Positions 8,825 through 18,704 are shown, counted from the stretch's first letter. The stretch: 64,000 nucleotides of DNA from Bradyrhizobium sp. CCGUVB1N3 (GCF_024199925.1 NZ_JANADR010000001.1:1984001-2048000); one strand, 5' to 3'. Program-made: numbers and translations. The notes: generated by a model from the sequence alone, not told the origin.

Positions 8825-8840
8825 GGGTGGTGCGCTCGGA
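8825..8840 (+). repeat. 16-base direct repeat of tRNA-Leu 3' end, left copy
   Basis: The 16 bases gggtggtgcgctcgga are identical, in the same orientation, to 18705-18720. The latter cover the last 13 bases of the tRNA-Leu gene plus three flanking bases. The two copies bracket the 9.8-18.6 kb catabolic cassette, the geometry expected of attL/attR after integration into a tRNA 3' end. No integrase is present, and a 16-base match somewhere in 64 kb can arise by chance, so the role is only a hypothesis. Confidence 0.35.
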
Positions 8841-8885
8841 AGCGCCATCGCATTTGCTGCTGTTTCAAGGACTTGCGAAGATCAC

Positions 8886-9779
8886 CTAACGTTTCTGACC
8901 GGTTTCCACCAAACCCAATTCCTTTGTGATCCATCGCGTAAAGGTGCGGACTGAGCGCCGATGCTTGGCCTGCGGCGGACAGACGAGATAGTGCTCGACA
9001 TAGGACGGATCGTTCGCACGGCCTGCCAGCGGAGCCACCAATCTTCCGCTTGCAAGTTCGCGCTCGGCAAATCGTGTCGATTCAAGGGTCACGCCGAGAC
9101 CATCGACGGCCGCGGCAATCGCCATGAAGCTGCGATCGAACCGAAACCCGCCCGGGCCCGGCGCCGAGAGACCGTTTGTCGCGAACCAGGCATTCCAGCG
9201 GACACGCTTTTGCTCGCTTTCGATCAGCGGGAGCTTGAGCAGGTCAGCGGGTTCGCGGATGGCACCGGCAAGCGAGGGGGCGCACATTGGACGTATGATT
9301 TCCTCGCCGAGCGGCAGGACAACCATGCCTTCCTGGCGCGGCGGTCCGTAACAAATATCGACGTCGAACTCGTCGTTGCGGAAATGGGGATAGTCCGTTC
9401 CTGCGGCCAGCCTCACCTCCAGCTCGGGATGCTTCTCGATCAGTCCGCGCAGCCGGGGCATCAGCCATTGCGCCGCAAGACTCGGCGCACAATGAACCCG
9501 CAAGAGGTTGGAGGAGCGTGCGCTGGCAACCTCAAGCCCGTTCCTCAGCTCGTCAAAGGCACCGGACACGCGCCGCAACAGTTCCTCGCCGGCCTGATTG
9601 ACCAGCATTCTGCGTCCGGCACGCTCGAACAGCGTCGTCCCGATCTGCTCTTCAAAGTCCCGGATCGCGTGGCTGACCGCGCTCGGCGTCAGCCCGAGCT
9701 CGCCCGCAGCCGCGCGGAACGATCCCGTGCGTGCGGCCGCCTCGAAAACCCGGAGAGCCCGAAGGGGTAGCGGAGCCAT
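8886..9779 (-). CDS. LysR-family regulator, GcvA-like
   Basis: Protein of 297 residues from the ATG at 9779 (a GTG at 9794 is also possible). The N-terminal winged helix-turn-helix (about 4-63) has the GcvA-type pattern LRALRVFEAAARTGSFRAAAGELGLTPSAVSHAI; the remainder is a periplasmic-binding-like inducer domain. It is transcribed divergently from the SDR-transketolase-TRAP operon, with 108 bases between starts. LysR proteins usually bind such a gap and activate the divergent genes in response to a pathway metabolite, so it is the likely cassette regulator. Its inducer is unknown. Confidence 0.9.
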   Translation of the reverse strand: MAPLPLRALRVFEAAARTGSFRAAAGELGLTPSAVSHAIRDFEEQIGTTLFERAGRRMLVNQAGEELLRRVSGAFDELRNGLEVASARSSNLLRVHCAPSLAAQWLMPRLRGLIEKHPELEVRLAAGTDYPHFRNDEFDVDICYGPPRQEGMVVLPLGEEIIRPMCAPSLAGAIREPADLLKLPLIESEQKRVRWNAWFATNGLSAPGPGGFRFDRSFMAIAAAVDGLGVTLESTRFAERELASGRLVAPLAGRANDPSYVEHYLVCPPQAKHRRSVRTFTRWITKELGLVETGQKR

Positions 9780-9887
9780 GCGATAGGTGAGCACGATTCA
9801 ACTATCAGTGCAAATTTCGCGTATATTCGTACTATCTGGCCTCAACCATAGTCCCCTCCAATCGAAACAAGATTTCTCGGAGGGAAT

Positions 9888-10637
9888 ATGCTTCTGGCGG
9901 GCAAAACCGCGATCATTTCCGGCGCGGCTGGCGCGCGTGGCATTGGCTTCGCAACTGCAAAAACATTCGCCGCCCAGGGTGCGCGGGTCGCGATCCTCGA
10001 TCTCGACGGCGCCGGCGCAGCAAGGGCAGCCGCCGAACTCGGCAAGGAGCATCTCGGTCTTCCCTGCAACGTCACCGACAAGGCTGACTGCGAGCGTGCA
10101 GCGTCCGAGGTAATCGCGGCCTTCGGCCAGGTCGACATCCTCATCAACAATGCCGGCATCACCCAGCCCGTGAAGGTCTGGGACATCACCGCCGAGGATT
10201 GGGACCGCATCCAGGACGTCAATCTGCGCGGCGTGCTCTATCTCTCGCAGGCGCTGATGCCGCACATGCGTGCGCGCAAGGCGGGCGCGATCGCCTGCAT
10301 GTCGTCAGTCTCCGCGCAGCGCGGCGGCGGCATTCTCGGCGGTGCGCATTATTCGGCCGCCAAGGCCGGCGTGCTCGGCCTCGCCAAGGCGATGGCGCGC
10401 GAGCTCGGCCCCGACAACATCCGCGTCAATTGCGTCACACCCGGGCTGATCGTCACCGACATCAACATCGGCAAGATCCCGCCCGAGAAGGAGAAGGAGA
10501 TTCTCGCGGGCATTCCGCTGAGCCGCCTCGGCCGGCCGCAGGACGTTGCGAACATCTTCCTGTTCCTGGCCTCCGATCTGTCGGCCTACACGACCGGCGC
10601 CGTGATCGACGTGAATGGCGGCATGCACATCCACTGA
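9888..10637 (+). CDS. SDR-family oxidoreductase, first gene of catabolic operon
   Basis: Protein of 249 residues with a classical short-chain dehydrogenase fold: the cofactor motif (SGAAGARGIGFA near residue 11), NNAG, the catalytic Ser, Tyr and Lys (SSVS followed by HYSAAKAG), and a C-terminal VNGGMHIH. It is expected to oxidise or reduce a polyol, sugar or ketose with NAD(P). A strong GGAGGG precedes the ATG. Its stop touches the transketolase N-subunit region, and it heads the run SDR, transketolase N, transketolase C, dctP, dctQM, transketolase, hydroxyacid dehydrogenase. It probably makes or consumes the keto compound that the transketolase cleaves. Confidence 0.88.
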   Translation: MLLAGKTAIISGAAGARGIGFATAKTFAAQGARVAILDLDGAGAARAAAELGKEHLGLPCNVTDKADCERAASEVIAAFGQVDILINNAGITQPVKVWDITAEDWDRIQDVNLRGVLYLSQALMPHMRARKAGAIACMSSVSAQRGGGILGGAHYSAAKAGVLGLAKAMARELGPDNIRVNCVTPGLIVTDINIGKIPPEKEKEILAGIPLSRLGRPQDVANIFLFLASDLSAYTTGAVIDVNGGMHIH

Positions 10638-10657
10638 TGATAGCCAAGGGACGAGCC

Positions 10658-11506
10658 ATGGCCGGCACCAACCTGCGAACCAATGAACCCGCGCTGGCGG
10701 AACGCGCCTACCGCATCCGCCGCAATGCGCTTCGCATGGGTGAAGTTCAGGGCCAGGGCTACATCGCCCAGGCCCTCGACATCGCCGACGTGCTGGCCGT
10801 CGCCTACTTCCATGCGATGCGATACCGCCCGGAAGAACCGACCTGGGAGGGGCGCGACCGCTTCCTGCTGTCGAACGGCCACTACGCCATCGCGCTCTAT
10901 GCCGCGTTGATCGAGGCAGGAATTATTCCGGAAGCGGAGCTCGAGACCTACGGGTTCGACGACAGCCGGCTTCCGATGTCCGGAATGGCCTCCTACACGC
11001 CGGGCATGGAGATGTCGGGAGGATCGCTGGGGCTTGGCCTGAGCATCGCTGTCGGCATGTGCCTGGGTTTGAAGCGCAAGGGCTCCGACAGCCGCGTCTA
11101 CACGCTGTTCTCCGACGGCGAGCTCGACGAGGGCTCCAAGTGGGAAGCCATGATGTCCGCGGCGCACTACGGGCTCGACAATCTCATTGCGGTTGTCGAC
11201 GTCAATAATCAGCAGGCCGATGGGCCTTCCAAGCAGATGATGGGTTTCGAGCCGCTTGCCGACAAGGTGCGCGCATTCGGCTGGTTCGTGCAGCGCATCG
11301 ACGGCAATGATCTCGATGCCGTGGTTGCCGCCTTCGATGCCGCCGAAAAGCATGAAGGCGCAAGGCCGCGCATGATCATCGCGGACACGATGATGGGCAA
11401 GGGCGTGCCGTTCCTGGAGGCCCGCGAGCGCAATCACTTCATGCGCGTCGATCAGCACGAGTGGCAGCTCGCGCTGCAGGCTCTTGAAGACGGGAGGCAC
11501 GCATGA
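10658..11506 (+). CDS. Transketolase, N-terminal (TPP-binding) subunit
   Basis: Protein of 282 residues equivalent to the first half of transketolase. It shows SNGH, the MSGGSLGLGLS segment and the thiamine-diphosphate/Mg signature SDGELDEG followed by VVDVNN. Two-subunit transketolases are common in specialised sugar pathways. I start it at 10658 (MAGTNL) with AAGGGA at 10645-10650; the ATG at 10637, which overlaps the SDR stop, is an alternative. It overlaps the C-subunit gene by four bases (ATGA), implying translational coupling and equal subunit amounts. The usual STGSLGQGL is varied to SGGSLGLGL. Substrate is not known. Confidence 0.9.
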   Translation: MAGTNLRTNEPALAERAYRIRRNALRMGEVQGQGYIAQALDIADVLAVAYFHAMRYRPEEPTWEGRDRFLLSNGHYAIALYAALIEAGIIPEAELETYGFDDSRLPMSGMASYTPGMEMSGGSLGLGLSIAVGMCLGLKRKGSDSRVYTLFSDGELDEGSKWEAMMSAAHYGLDNLIAVVDVNNQQADGPSKQMMGFEPLADKVRAFGWFVQRIDGNDLDAVVAAFDAAEKHEGARPRMIIADTMMGKGVPFLEARERNHFMRVDQHEWQLALQALEDGRHA

Positions 11507-12519
11507 AGGCGACCAGCACAACGACGGCGGCCTCGGCCGCCAAGCCGCGCCTCACCACCTCGGCCATGATCGCTTCGATCGCTGCCGAAGGGCAGCGGAC
11601 CAAGCCGGCGCCGTTCGGCAATGCGCTCGTCGAGCTCGCGCGCGAACGCCATGACATCGTCGGCATGACCGCCGATCTCGGCAAATATACCGACCTCCAC
11701 GTGTTCGCGAAGGAGTTTCCCGACCGCTACTATCAAATGGGGATGGCCGAGCAGCTCTTGTTCGGCGCCGCCTCCGGCATCGCCGCGGAGGGTTTCACCC
11801 CGTTCGTCACGACCTATGCGGTCTTTGCGGCCCGCCGCGCCTACGACTTCATCCACCAGACGATCGCGGAGGAGGATCGCAACGTCAAGATTGCATGCGC
11901 CCTGCCCGGTCTCACGTCAGGTTACGGACCGAGCCACCAGGCGGCGGAAGATCTGGCGCTGTTCCGCGCCATGCCGAACATGACCGTGATCGACCCCTGC
12001 GACGCCTGCGAAATCGAGCAGGTCGTGCCGGCAATGGCGGACCATCATGGTCCGGTCTATATGCGCCTCTTGCGCGGACAGGTGCCGCTCGTGCTCGACG
12101 AGTACGGCTACAAGTTCGAGCTGGGCAAAGCCAAGCTGCTGCGCGACGGCGCCGACGTGCTGTTCGTGACCTCGGGACTGCTGACCATGCGCGCGCTCGA
12201 GGCCGCCAAGCAGCTCGAAGCCGACAAGATCCAGGCGGCCGTTCTGCATGTGCCGACCATCAAGCCGCTCGACACGGAAACGATCGTGGAGGCATGCCGC
12301 AAGCCCGGACGCCTCGTCGTCGTCGCCGAAAACCACACCGTGATCGGAGGACTGGGAGAGGCCGTGGCTTCCGCGCTGATGCGTGCGCGGGTCCATCCCC
12401 TCTTCCACCAGATCGGCCTGCCCGACGAGTTCCTCGCGGCAGGCGCGCTACCGACATTGCACGATCGCTACGGCATCTCGACGCAGGCGATATGCAGTGC
12501 CGTCAAGAGTTGGCGGTGA
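11503..12519 (+). CDS. Transketolase, C-terminal (pyrimidine-binding) subunit
   Basis: Protein of 338 residues carrying the second half of transketolase: the PYR domain with the catalytic glutamate in the MAEQ motif, YDFIHQTIAEE, and GYGPSHQAAEDLALFRAMPNM, then the transketolase C domain. It begins with about 30 residues of low-complexity Thr/Ala before homology starts. It pairs with the upstream N subunit to form one active heteromer transferring a two-carbon ketol unit. It is followed after 56 bases by the TRAP binding protein, with GGGAGA before that start. Confidence 0.9.
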   Translation: MKATSTTTAASAAKPRLTTSAMIASIAAEGQRTKPAPFGNALVELARERHDIVGMTADLGKYTDLHVFAKEFPDRYYQMGMAEQLLFGAASGIAAEGFTPFVTTYAVFAARRAYDFIHQTIAEEDRNVKIACALPGLTSGYGPSHQAAEDLALFRAMPNMTVIDPCDACEIEQVVPAMADHHGPVYMRLLRGQVPLVLDEYGYKFELGKAKLLRDGADVLFVTSGLLTMRALEAAKQLEADKIQAAVLHVPTIKPLDTETIVEACRKPGRLVVVAENHTVIGGLGEAVASALMRARVHPLFHQIGLPDEFLAAGALPTLHDRYGISTQAICSAVKSWR

Positions 12520-12575
12520 AAACACCGCCTTCCAAGACACTACAACAATAAAGACACAGACACAGGGAGAACGAG

Positions 12576-13601
12576 ATGACCAAGGTATCCAAGACGGGCC
12601 TGAGCCGACGCGTCGTGCTGGCTGCGGGCGCATCCATTCCGCTCGTATCAATTCTCTCGCGCCGCGGTGACGCGGCCGAGTTCACCCTCAAATTCGCCAC
12701 CGGCCAGGATCCGTCGCATCCGGTCAACAAGCGCGCGCGCGAGGCGATCGACCGTATCAAGGAAGCAACGAGCGGGCGTGTCGAGATCAACCTGTTTCCG
12801 GCGAACCAGCTCGGCTCCGATACTGACCTCCTGGGCCAGATCCGAAACGGGGCAGTCGACTATCTGAACATCGGCTCCTCTGTTCTCGCGACGCTCGTGC
12901 CGACCGTCGGCATCGTCAACACGGGCTTCGCCTTCACCTCCTATGACGAGGTCTGGAAGGCGATGGACGGAGATCTCGGAAAGTTCGTCAAGAGCGAGAT
13001 CGAGAACGTCGGCGTCCTTCAGATCGGCAAATCCTGGGACAACGGATTCCGTCAGCTCACCTCGTCCACGCGCGAGATCAAGACCCCGGACGATCTCAAG
13101 GGCTTCAAGATGCGCGTGCCGGCCGCCCCCATCCTGACCGGCCTGTTCCAGGCGCTCGGCGCCGGCCCGACGCCGATCAACTTCAATGAGGTCTATTCGG
13201 CGCTCCAGACCAAGGTCGTCGAAGGCCAGGAGAATCCGCTCGCCATCATCGCGACGGCGAAGCTCTACGAAGTGCAGAAATATTGCAGCCTCACCAGCCA
13301 TGTCTGGGACGCCTACATCATCCTCGGCAACCGCCGTTCCTTCCAGCGCCTGCCGGCCGACGCCCAGGAGATCGTCACGCGCGAATTGAACAAGGCTGCC
13401 GACGCCGAGCGCGCCGATATTGCCGGGCTTTCGAAGTCGCTGCGCGACGAGCTCTCGGGCAAGGGCTTGCAGTTCGTCGAGGTCGACAAGGCCACGTTCC
13501 GGACCGCGCTAGGCAAGACCAGCTTCTACAAGGATTGGCGTACCAAGTTCGGCGAAAAGGGCTGGACGCTGCTCGAACAAGCCGTAGGCCAGCTCGCATG
13601 A
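12576..13601 (+). CDS. TRAP transporter substrate-binding protein (DctP family)
   Basis: Periplasmic solute receptor of 341 residues. The N-terminus (LSRRVVLAAGASIPL) is a probable Tat-type signal. The mature part shows DctP features: KFATGQDPSHPVNKRAREAIDRIKE, NQLGSDTDLLGQIRNGAVD, and FKMRVPAAPI with the conserved arginine that usually salt-bridges a substrate carboxylate, then QTKVVEGQENPLAII. That arginine favours an organic or sugar acid as cargo. It overlaps dctQM by four bases (ATGA), so receptor and permease are co-translated. Confidence 0.93.
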   Translation: MTKVSKTGLSRRVVLAAGASIPLVSILSRRGDAAEFTLKFATGQDPSHPVNKRAREAIDRIKEATSGRVEINLFPANQLGSDTDLLGQIRNGAVDYLNIGSSVLATLVPTVGIVNTGFAFTSYDEVWKAMDGDLGKFVKSEIENVGVLQIGKSWDNGFRQLTSSTREIKTPDDLKGFKMRVPAAPILTGLFQALGAGPTPINFNEVYSALQTKVVEGQENPLAIIATAKLYEVQKYCSLTSHVWDAYIILGNRRSFQRLPADAQEIVTRELNKAADAERADIAGLSKSLRDELSGKGLQFVEVDKATFRTALGKTSFYKDWRTKFGEKGWTLLEQAVGQLA

Positions 13602-15463
13602 GCGCCGAGCCGCTGTCGGGAGAGCTGGTGGCGCCCGCACTGGGCGTCGCCGCACCGCTCGATCGGCTGCTCGCGCTCGTCACCGAGCCGCTGGCAGCCG
13701 TCGTGGTCGTCGCCGAGGTCCTGGTCCTGCTCACGGGCGTCATCTCACGCTTCGTTTTCAACCATCCCCTGACCTGGTCGGACGAACTCGCCTCCATCAT
13801 GTTCCTGTGGCTGGCGATGCTCGGCGCGGCAATCGCGCAGCGGCGCGGTCAGCACATGCGCATGACGGCGCTTGTCGGCAAGTGCTCGGGCTCGCTACGC
13901 GGCTTGCTCGAGGCGGTCGGCGCGGCGGCGCCCGCGCTGTTCCTGCTGCTCATTCTCGGCCCGGCCTACAATTTCACCGAAGACCAGACCTTCGTTCATA
14001 CGCCGGCACTCGGCCTCAATGACGCCTTTCGGGCAGCCGCCCTGCCGGTCGGCGTCGTGCTCATGCTGGCAGCGAGCCTGGTCCGCTGCGCCGATCGCGG
14101 CTGGCGCGACCTCATCCTCGCCATTGTCGTCATCGCCGCGCTGGGCGGCGCACTGCATGTACTCGGCCCGTGGATCAAGTCGATCGGCAACTGGAATCTC
14201 GTCATCTTCTTTGCGGTCCTGCTCGGGCTCGGCGTGCTCGCCGGCGTGCCGATCGCGTTCTGCTTCGGGCTGTCGACCGTCTCCTATCTCCTGTTGACCA
14301 CGACCACGCCGCTCGAAGTGATTCCGGGCCGCATCGACGAGGGCGTCAGTTCATTGATCCTGCTGGCGGTGCCTCTGTTCATCCTGCTCGGCTACCTCAT
14401 CGTCATGACGCGCATGTCGACCGCCATGGTGAATTTCCTGGCTGCGCTGGTCGGTCATATCGAGGGCGGCCTCTCGTATGTGCTGCTCGGCGCAATGCTG
14501 CTGGTCTCGGGCATTTCCGGCGCCAAGACGGCCGACATGGCGGCGGTGGCTCCGGTGCTCTTTCCGGACATGAAGAAGCGCGGCATCCACGACGGCGAGC
14601 TCGTATCGCTGCTGGCGGCGTCAGGCGCGATGGCCGAGACGATCCCGCCGTCAATCGTGCTCATCATCATCGGCTCGGTGACGGGCGTCTCGATCGCGGC
14701 CCTGTTCACCGGCGGTATCATGCCCGGCATTGTGCTGGCACTGGCGCTGGCCCTGATCGCGCGGCGGCGCATGGTGGAGCGCAAGGGGGTGGAACGCGGG
14801 ACAACGAGCCCAACCACGATCGGCCGCACCTTTGTCATCGCTGCGCCAGCCCTGATGCTGCCAATCATCATCCGCGTTGCCGTGATGGAAGGCGTGGCGA
14901 CCGCGACCGAGGTCGCCACGATCGGCATTGCCTATGCGATCGTGATCGGAATCCTCGTCTATCGCTCCTTCAACTGGCGCGAGCTCTATCCGGCGCTTGT
15001 CGGCACCGCGACGCTTGCGGGCACCATCCTGTTCATCATTGGCGCAGCGACCTGCATGTCCTGGGCATTGACGCAATCGAACTTCTCGCACGCGCTTGCT
15101 GCTGCGCTAGCGCAGGCTCCCGGTGGCAAGTATGGCTTCCTGGTCGGCTCCATCGTGCTGTTCATCGTGCTCGGCAGCGTGCTCGAGGGCATCCCGGCAA
15201 TGGTGCTGTTCGGGCCCCTGCTCTTTCCGGTCGCCAAGCAGCTCGGCGTGCATGAGGTGCACTATGCGATGGTCGTCATCCTCGCCATGGGCATCGGCCT
15301 GTTCGCACCGCCCTTCGGGCTCGGTTACTACGCTGCATGCTCGATCGGCCAGGTGGACCCCAATGCAGGCCTGAAGCGCATCTGGAGTTATCTGGCGGCA
15401 CTGGTGGTCGGACTGCTCGTCGTAGCCTTCGTTCCCTGGATCTCCACCGGTTTTCTCCCGTAA
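13598..15463 (+). CDS. TRAP transporter permease, DctQ-DctM fusion
   Basis: Inner-membrane protein of 621 residues. The first roughly 170 residues form the four-helix DctQ small subunit (TWSDELASIMFLWLAMLGAAIAQRRGQHMRM is a typical signature run). After a linking helix, the DctM large subunit follows to the end (GVPIAFCFGLS, PLFILLGYL, SGISGAKTADMAAV, PPSIVLIIIG, GSVLEGIPAM). Together with the DctP protein it would import its substrate using a sodium gradient. The start overlaps the dctP stop. Q-M fusions are a known architecture. Confidence 0.93.
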   Translation: MSAEPLSGELVAPALGVAAPLDRLLALVTEPLAAVVVVAEVLVLLTGVISRFVFNHPLTWSDELASIMFLWLAMLGAAIAQRRGQHMRMTALVGKCSGSLRGLLEAVGAAAPALFLLLILGPAYNFTEDQTFVHTPALGLNDAFRAAALPVGVVLMLAASLVRCADRGWRDLILAIVVIAALGGALHVLGPWIKSIGNWNLVIFFAVLLGLGVLAGVPIAFCFGLSTVSYLLLTTTTPLEVIPGRIDEGVSSLILLAVPLFILLGYLIVMTRMSTAMVNFLAALVGHIEGGLSYVLLGAMLLVSGISGAKTADMAAVAPVLFPDMKKRGIHDGELVSLLAASGAMAETIPPSIVLIIIGSVTGVSIAALFTGGIMPGIVLALALALIARRRMVERKGVERGTTSPTTIGRTFVIAAPALMLPIIIRVAVMEGVATATEVATIGIAYAIVIGILVYRSFNWRELYPALVGTATLAGTILFIIGAATCMSWALTQSNFSHALAAALAQAPGGKYGFLVGSIVLFIVLGSVLEGIPAMVLFGPLLFPVAKQLGVHEVHYAMVVILAMGIGLFAPPFGLGYYAACSIGQVDPNAGLKRIWSYLAALVVGLLVVAFVPWISTGFLP

Positions 15464-15531
15464 CGCGCCGGACGCGGGCCCGAGTGCTGCGGCGCAGGCC
15501 CGGTTACGCCGCATGAAGATGGTGCTTGCCT

Positions 15532-17546
15532 ATGTCAGATGAAGCCTCCGTGATCTCCGCCTCTGCCTTTCCATCGGGCGAGGTCGGCAAGCGTCAGGCC
15601 GACGCGATCCGTTTTCTGGCCGTGGATGCGATTCTGAGCGCCGGCGAAGGCCATCAGGGTGTTCCGCTCGGCATGGCGGAGATTGCGACCGCGCTCTTCA
15701 CGCGCCACCTGAAATTCAATCCGAAGGATCCGCTCTGGCCCGATCGCGACCGTTTCGTCGTCTCGAACGGCCACGGATCGATGCTGCTCTATGCGCTGCT
15801 CCATTTGACGGGTTACGAGAAGATTTCGCTTCCTCAGGTGAAGTCTTTCCGCGAACTGGGCTCGCACTGCGCCGGGCATCCCGAATACGATCCTGCCGCC
15901 GGCATCGAGACGACGACCGGTCCGCTCGGCCAGGGCATCGCGAATGCGCTGGGCATGGCAATTGCGGAAGCGCGGTTGCGGGCACGTTTCGGGGCCGAAA
16001 TCATCAACCACATGACCTACGCCTTCGTCGGCGACGGCTGCCTGCAGGAAGGGGTGGGCCAGAAGTCATTTCGCTCGCCGGACATTTGCGCCTTGGCCAT
16101 CTCGTTTTTGTCTGGGACGACAACAGCATCACCGACGACGGCGCGACCTCGCTGAGCATTTCCGAGAACGTGGCCGAACGCTTTCGTGTAGCGGGCTGGC
16201 ATGTCGCGGAGGTCGATGGACACGACATCGAGGCCGTGAGCGATGCATTCGCGGCGGCAAGAAAGAACGATCGTCCATCGCTGATCGCGTGCCGAACGAC
16301 GATTGCGAAAGGCATTCGCCGGCTTCAAGGCCAGCGCGGCGGACACAGCGGCAAACTCTTTGCCACCGATCGCGATGACATGGCGGCCTCGCGGGGCTGG
16401 CCGGCGGCGCCCTTCACCTTTCCGAACGACATTGCCGCAGCCTGGCTCGACGCGGGAATCCGCGCGCGCGGCGAATATGACGCCTGGCAGCGACGCCTCG
16501 CGACGCTGAACGGCGCCGACCGCGCCGCGTTCGAACGCGCTTTCGGCGGAGTCCTTCCCAGCGATTGGCGTGACGTCACGTCGGCTTACAAGGCGCGTTC
16601 GATCGCGGAGCAAAAGCCGGCCTATTCCATCGAGACCTCGGGCGACGTTGCAGGTGCGCTCTATGATCTCGTGCCCGACATCATGACCTGCTGCGCAGAC
16701 CTCGAAGCGCCGACCAACCACAAGCGGCAGCTCCAGGCCTTCACGGCCACCAATACAGGGGGACGCTATGTCCACTGCGGAGTCCGCGAACATGCGATGG
16801 GCTCGCTCGCCAACGGCATGGCCGCCCATGGCGGCGTGATCCCGCTGGCCGTGACGTACCTCGCGTTCGCCGATTACGAGCGCCCCGCGATGCGAATGGC
16901 GGCCCTCATGGGCCTGCCGGTCAAGTTCATCTTCAGCCATGACTCGATCGGGATCGGCAAGAACGGTCCCACCCATCAGCCGGTCGAGATTTTGGCCTCG
17001 TTGCGGGCAATGCCGAACATGCTTGTGCTGCGTCCGGCCGATGCCGCCGAGATGGCCGAATGCTGGGAGATCATGCTCGAGCACACGAGCGGACCCGTGT
17101 CCCTTGTGTGCGCCCGCCAACAACTTGACCAACTCAGATCCGACGCATCGACGGACAACCAATCCCGACGCGGCGCCTACGTCCTCGCGGAGGCCGACGG
17201 ACAGCGCCGTGTCACGCTGCTCGCCACTGGCTCTGAGGTCGCGTTGGCGATGAACGCGCGGACCATCCTGCAAGCGAAAGGCATCCCGACAGCGGTCGTA
17301 TCCATGCCGTGCTGGGAGCTGTTCGAGCTCCAGGATGCGAGCTATCGCTCTTCGGTTTTGGGGGCTGGCACCGCCCGGGTCGGCAGCGAGGCTGCGATGA
17401 AATTCGGTTGGGAGCGTTGGTTGGGCGACAACGGCGCCTTCATCGGAATGACAGGATTTGGCGCGTCAGGTCCTGCCGACGCGCTGTACAAACGCTTCAA
17501 AATCACCGCAGATGCGATCGTCGCTGCCGCATTGGCAATTCTCTAA
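15532..17546 (+). pseudogene. Transketolase, full-length type, broken by a 1-base deletion
   Basis: The first frame (15532-16155) reads a normal transketolase N-terminus through [11 protein letters not shown], then goes out of frame. The correct frame resumes at 16065 with [20 protein letters not shown] and runs on to 17546, including the CGVREHAMG catalytic-glutamate motif and the C domain. Inserting one G after 16062 restores CAG GAA GTC (GQEV) and a protein of about 671 residues, the usual transketolase length. As written, a product would lack the PYR and C domains. It is the sixth gene of the cassette, a second transketolase in addition to the split one. The break may be a true mutation or a sequencing deletion. 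The ribosome binding site is weak. Confidence 0.85.
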
Positions 17547-17591
17547 TTTGATCGCGTCGCCACCGTCGCAAAACCCCCGGGAGAGCCAACC

Positions 17592-18587
17592 ATGAAGGCC
17601 GCCGAACCCGCACGCATCGTATTCCTCGATCGCGACACGATGCCGGCCGATATCAGCCTGCGTCCATTTGCGTTTCCGCATGAACTGGTCGAATTCGGCG
17701 CGACCAACCCCGATCAGGTTGCCGAGAGAATTGTGAGCGCCGATATCGTCATCACCAACAAGGCACCGATCCGACGCGCCGAATTGACCGCGGCATCGAA
17801 GCTGCGCTTGATCGCGATTGCGGCAACCGGCTCGGACGTCGTCGATATCAAGGCTTGCACGGAGCGCGGCGTCGCCGTCTCCAACATCCGCGGCTACGCC
17901 GTCAACACCGTGCCCGAGCACACGTTCGCGCTCATTCTCGCGCTGCGCCGGAGCCTGACAGCCTATCGTGACTCCGTGCGTGCGGGTCGCTGGGCCGAAT
18001 CCGGACAGTTCTGCTATTTCGACCACCCCATCAATGATCTCTCGGGGGCTACGCTCGGCATCATCGGCGACGGCGCGCTCGGCCGCGCGGTTGCCGACAT
18101 TGGAAGGGCATTCGGGATGCGCACGCTGTTCTCGTCCTACAAGGGCGTAGCCGGCATGGGCCCCCTCTACACGCCATTCGAGGACGTGCTGCGACAGAGC
18201 GATATCATCACCTTGCACGCGCCCTTGATGCCGCAGACGCGCAACATGATTGCAGCGCCCGAATTCGCGCTGATGGAGCGCAAGCCGCTGCTTATCAACA
18301 CGGCGCGGGGTGGCCTGGTCGACGAGGTCGCGCTGGGCGAGGCGCTTCGCTCGGGCCAGCTCGCCGGTGCGGGCTTTGACGTGGCGACGGTCGAGCCGCC
18401 ACACGCCGATCATCCGCTGATGCAACTGGTCGACTTACCGAATTTTATCCTGACACCGCACGTTGCCTGGGCCAGCCGTGAAGCTGTCCAATCGCTCACT
18501 GATCAGCTCGTCGACAATGTCGAAGGGTATTGGAACGGCACGCCGAGGAACTTGGTGGCTGAGGTGCCCCCGTTGTCTCGCCCATGA
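17592..18587 (+). CDS. D-2-hydroxyacid dehydrogenase (hydroxypyruvate/glyoxylate reductase-like)
   Basis: NAD(P)-dependent enzyme of 331 residues. Seen: the Rossmann motif GIIGDGALG (157-165), the catalytic arginine R239 in NTARGG, glutamate E268 in VEPP and histidine H290 in TPHVAW. The family interconverts 2-keto acids and D-2-hydroxyacids such as hydroxypyruvate/D-glycerate or glyoxylate/glycolate. Hydroxypyruvate is a classic transketolase ketol donor, which would tie this last gene of the cassette chemically to the two transketolases; that link is inference. GGGAG precedes the ATG, 45 bases after the broken transketolase. Confidence 0.88.
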   Translation: MKAAEPARIVFLDRDTMPADISLRPFAFPHELVEFGATNPDQVAERIVSADIVITNKAPIRRAELTAASKLRLIAIAATGSDVVDIKACTERGVAVSNIRGYAVNTVPEHTFALILALRRSLTAYRDSVRAGRWAESGQFCYFDHPINDLSGATLGIIGDGALGRAVADIGRAFGMRTLFSSYKGVAGMGPLYTPFEDVLRQSDIITLHAPLMPQTRNMIAAPEFALMERKPLLINTARGGLVDEVALGEALRSGQLAGAGFDVATVEPPHADHPLMQLVDLPNFILTPHVAWASREAVQSLTDQLVDNVEGYWNGTPRNLVAEVPPLSRP

Positions 18588-18704
18588 GCGGGCGTGATCG
18601 ACTCGTTGGGGGCCAGGCGAAAGCGCGCGAGACAAAGCACTGATCACTTGCCGCAGCTACGCTCGCTAGGCGCGACGAAAACGCTTTTATATCAATGTCT
18701 TATT

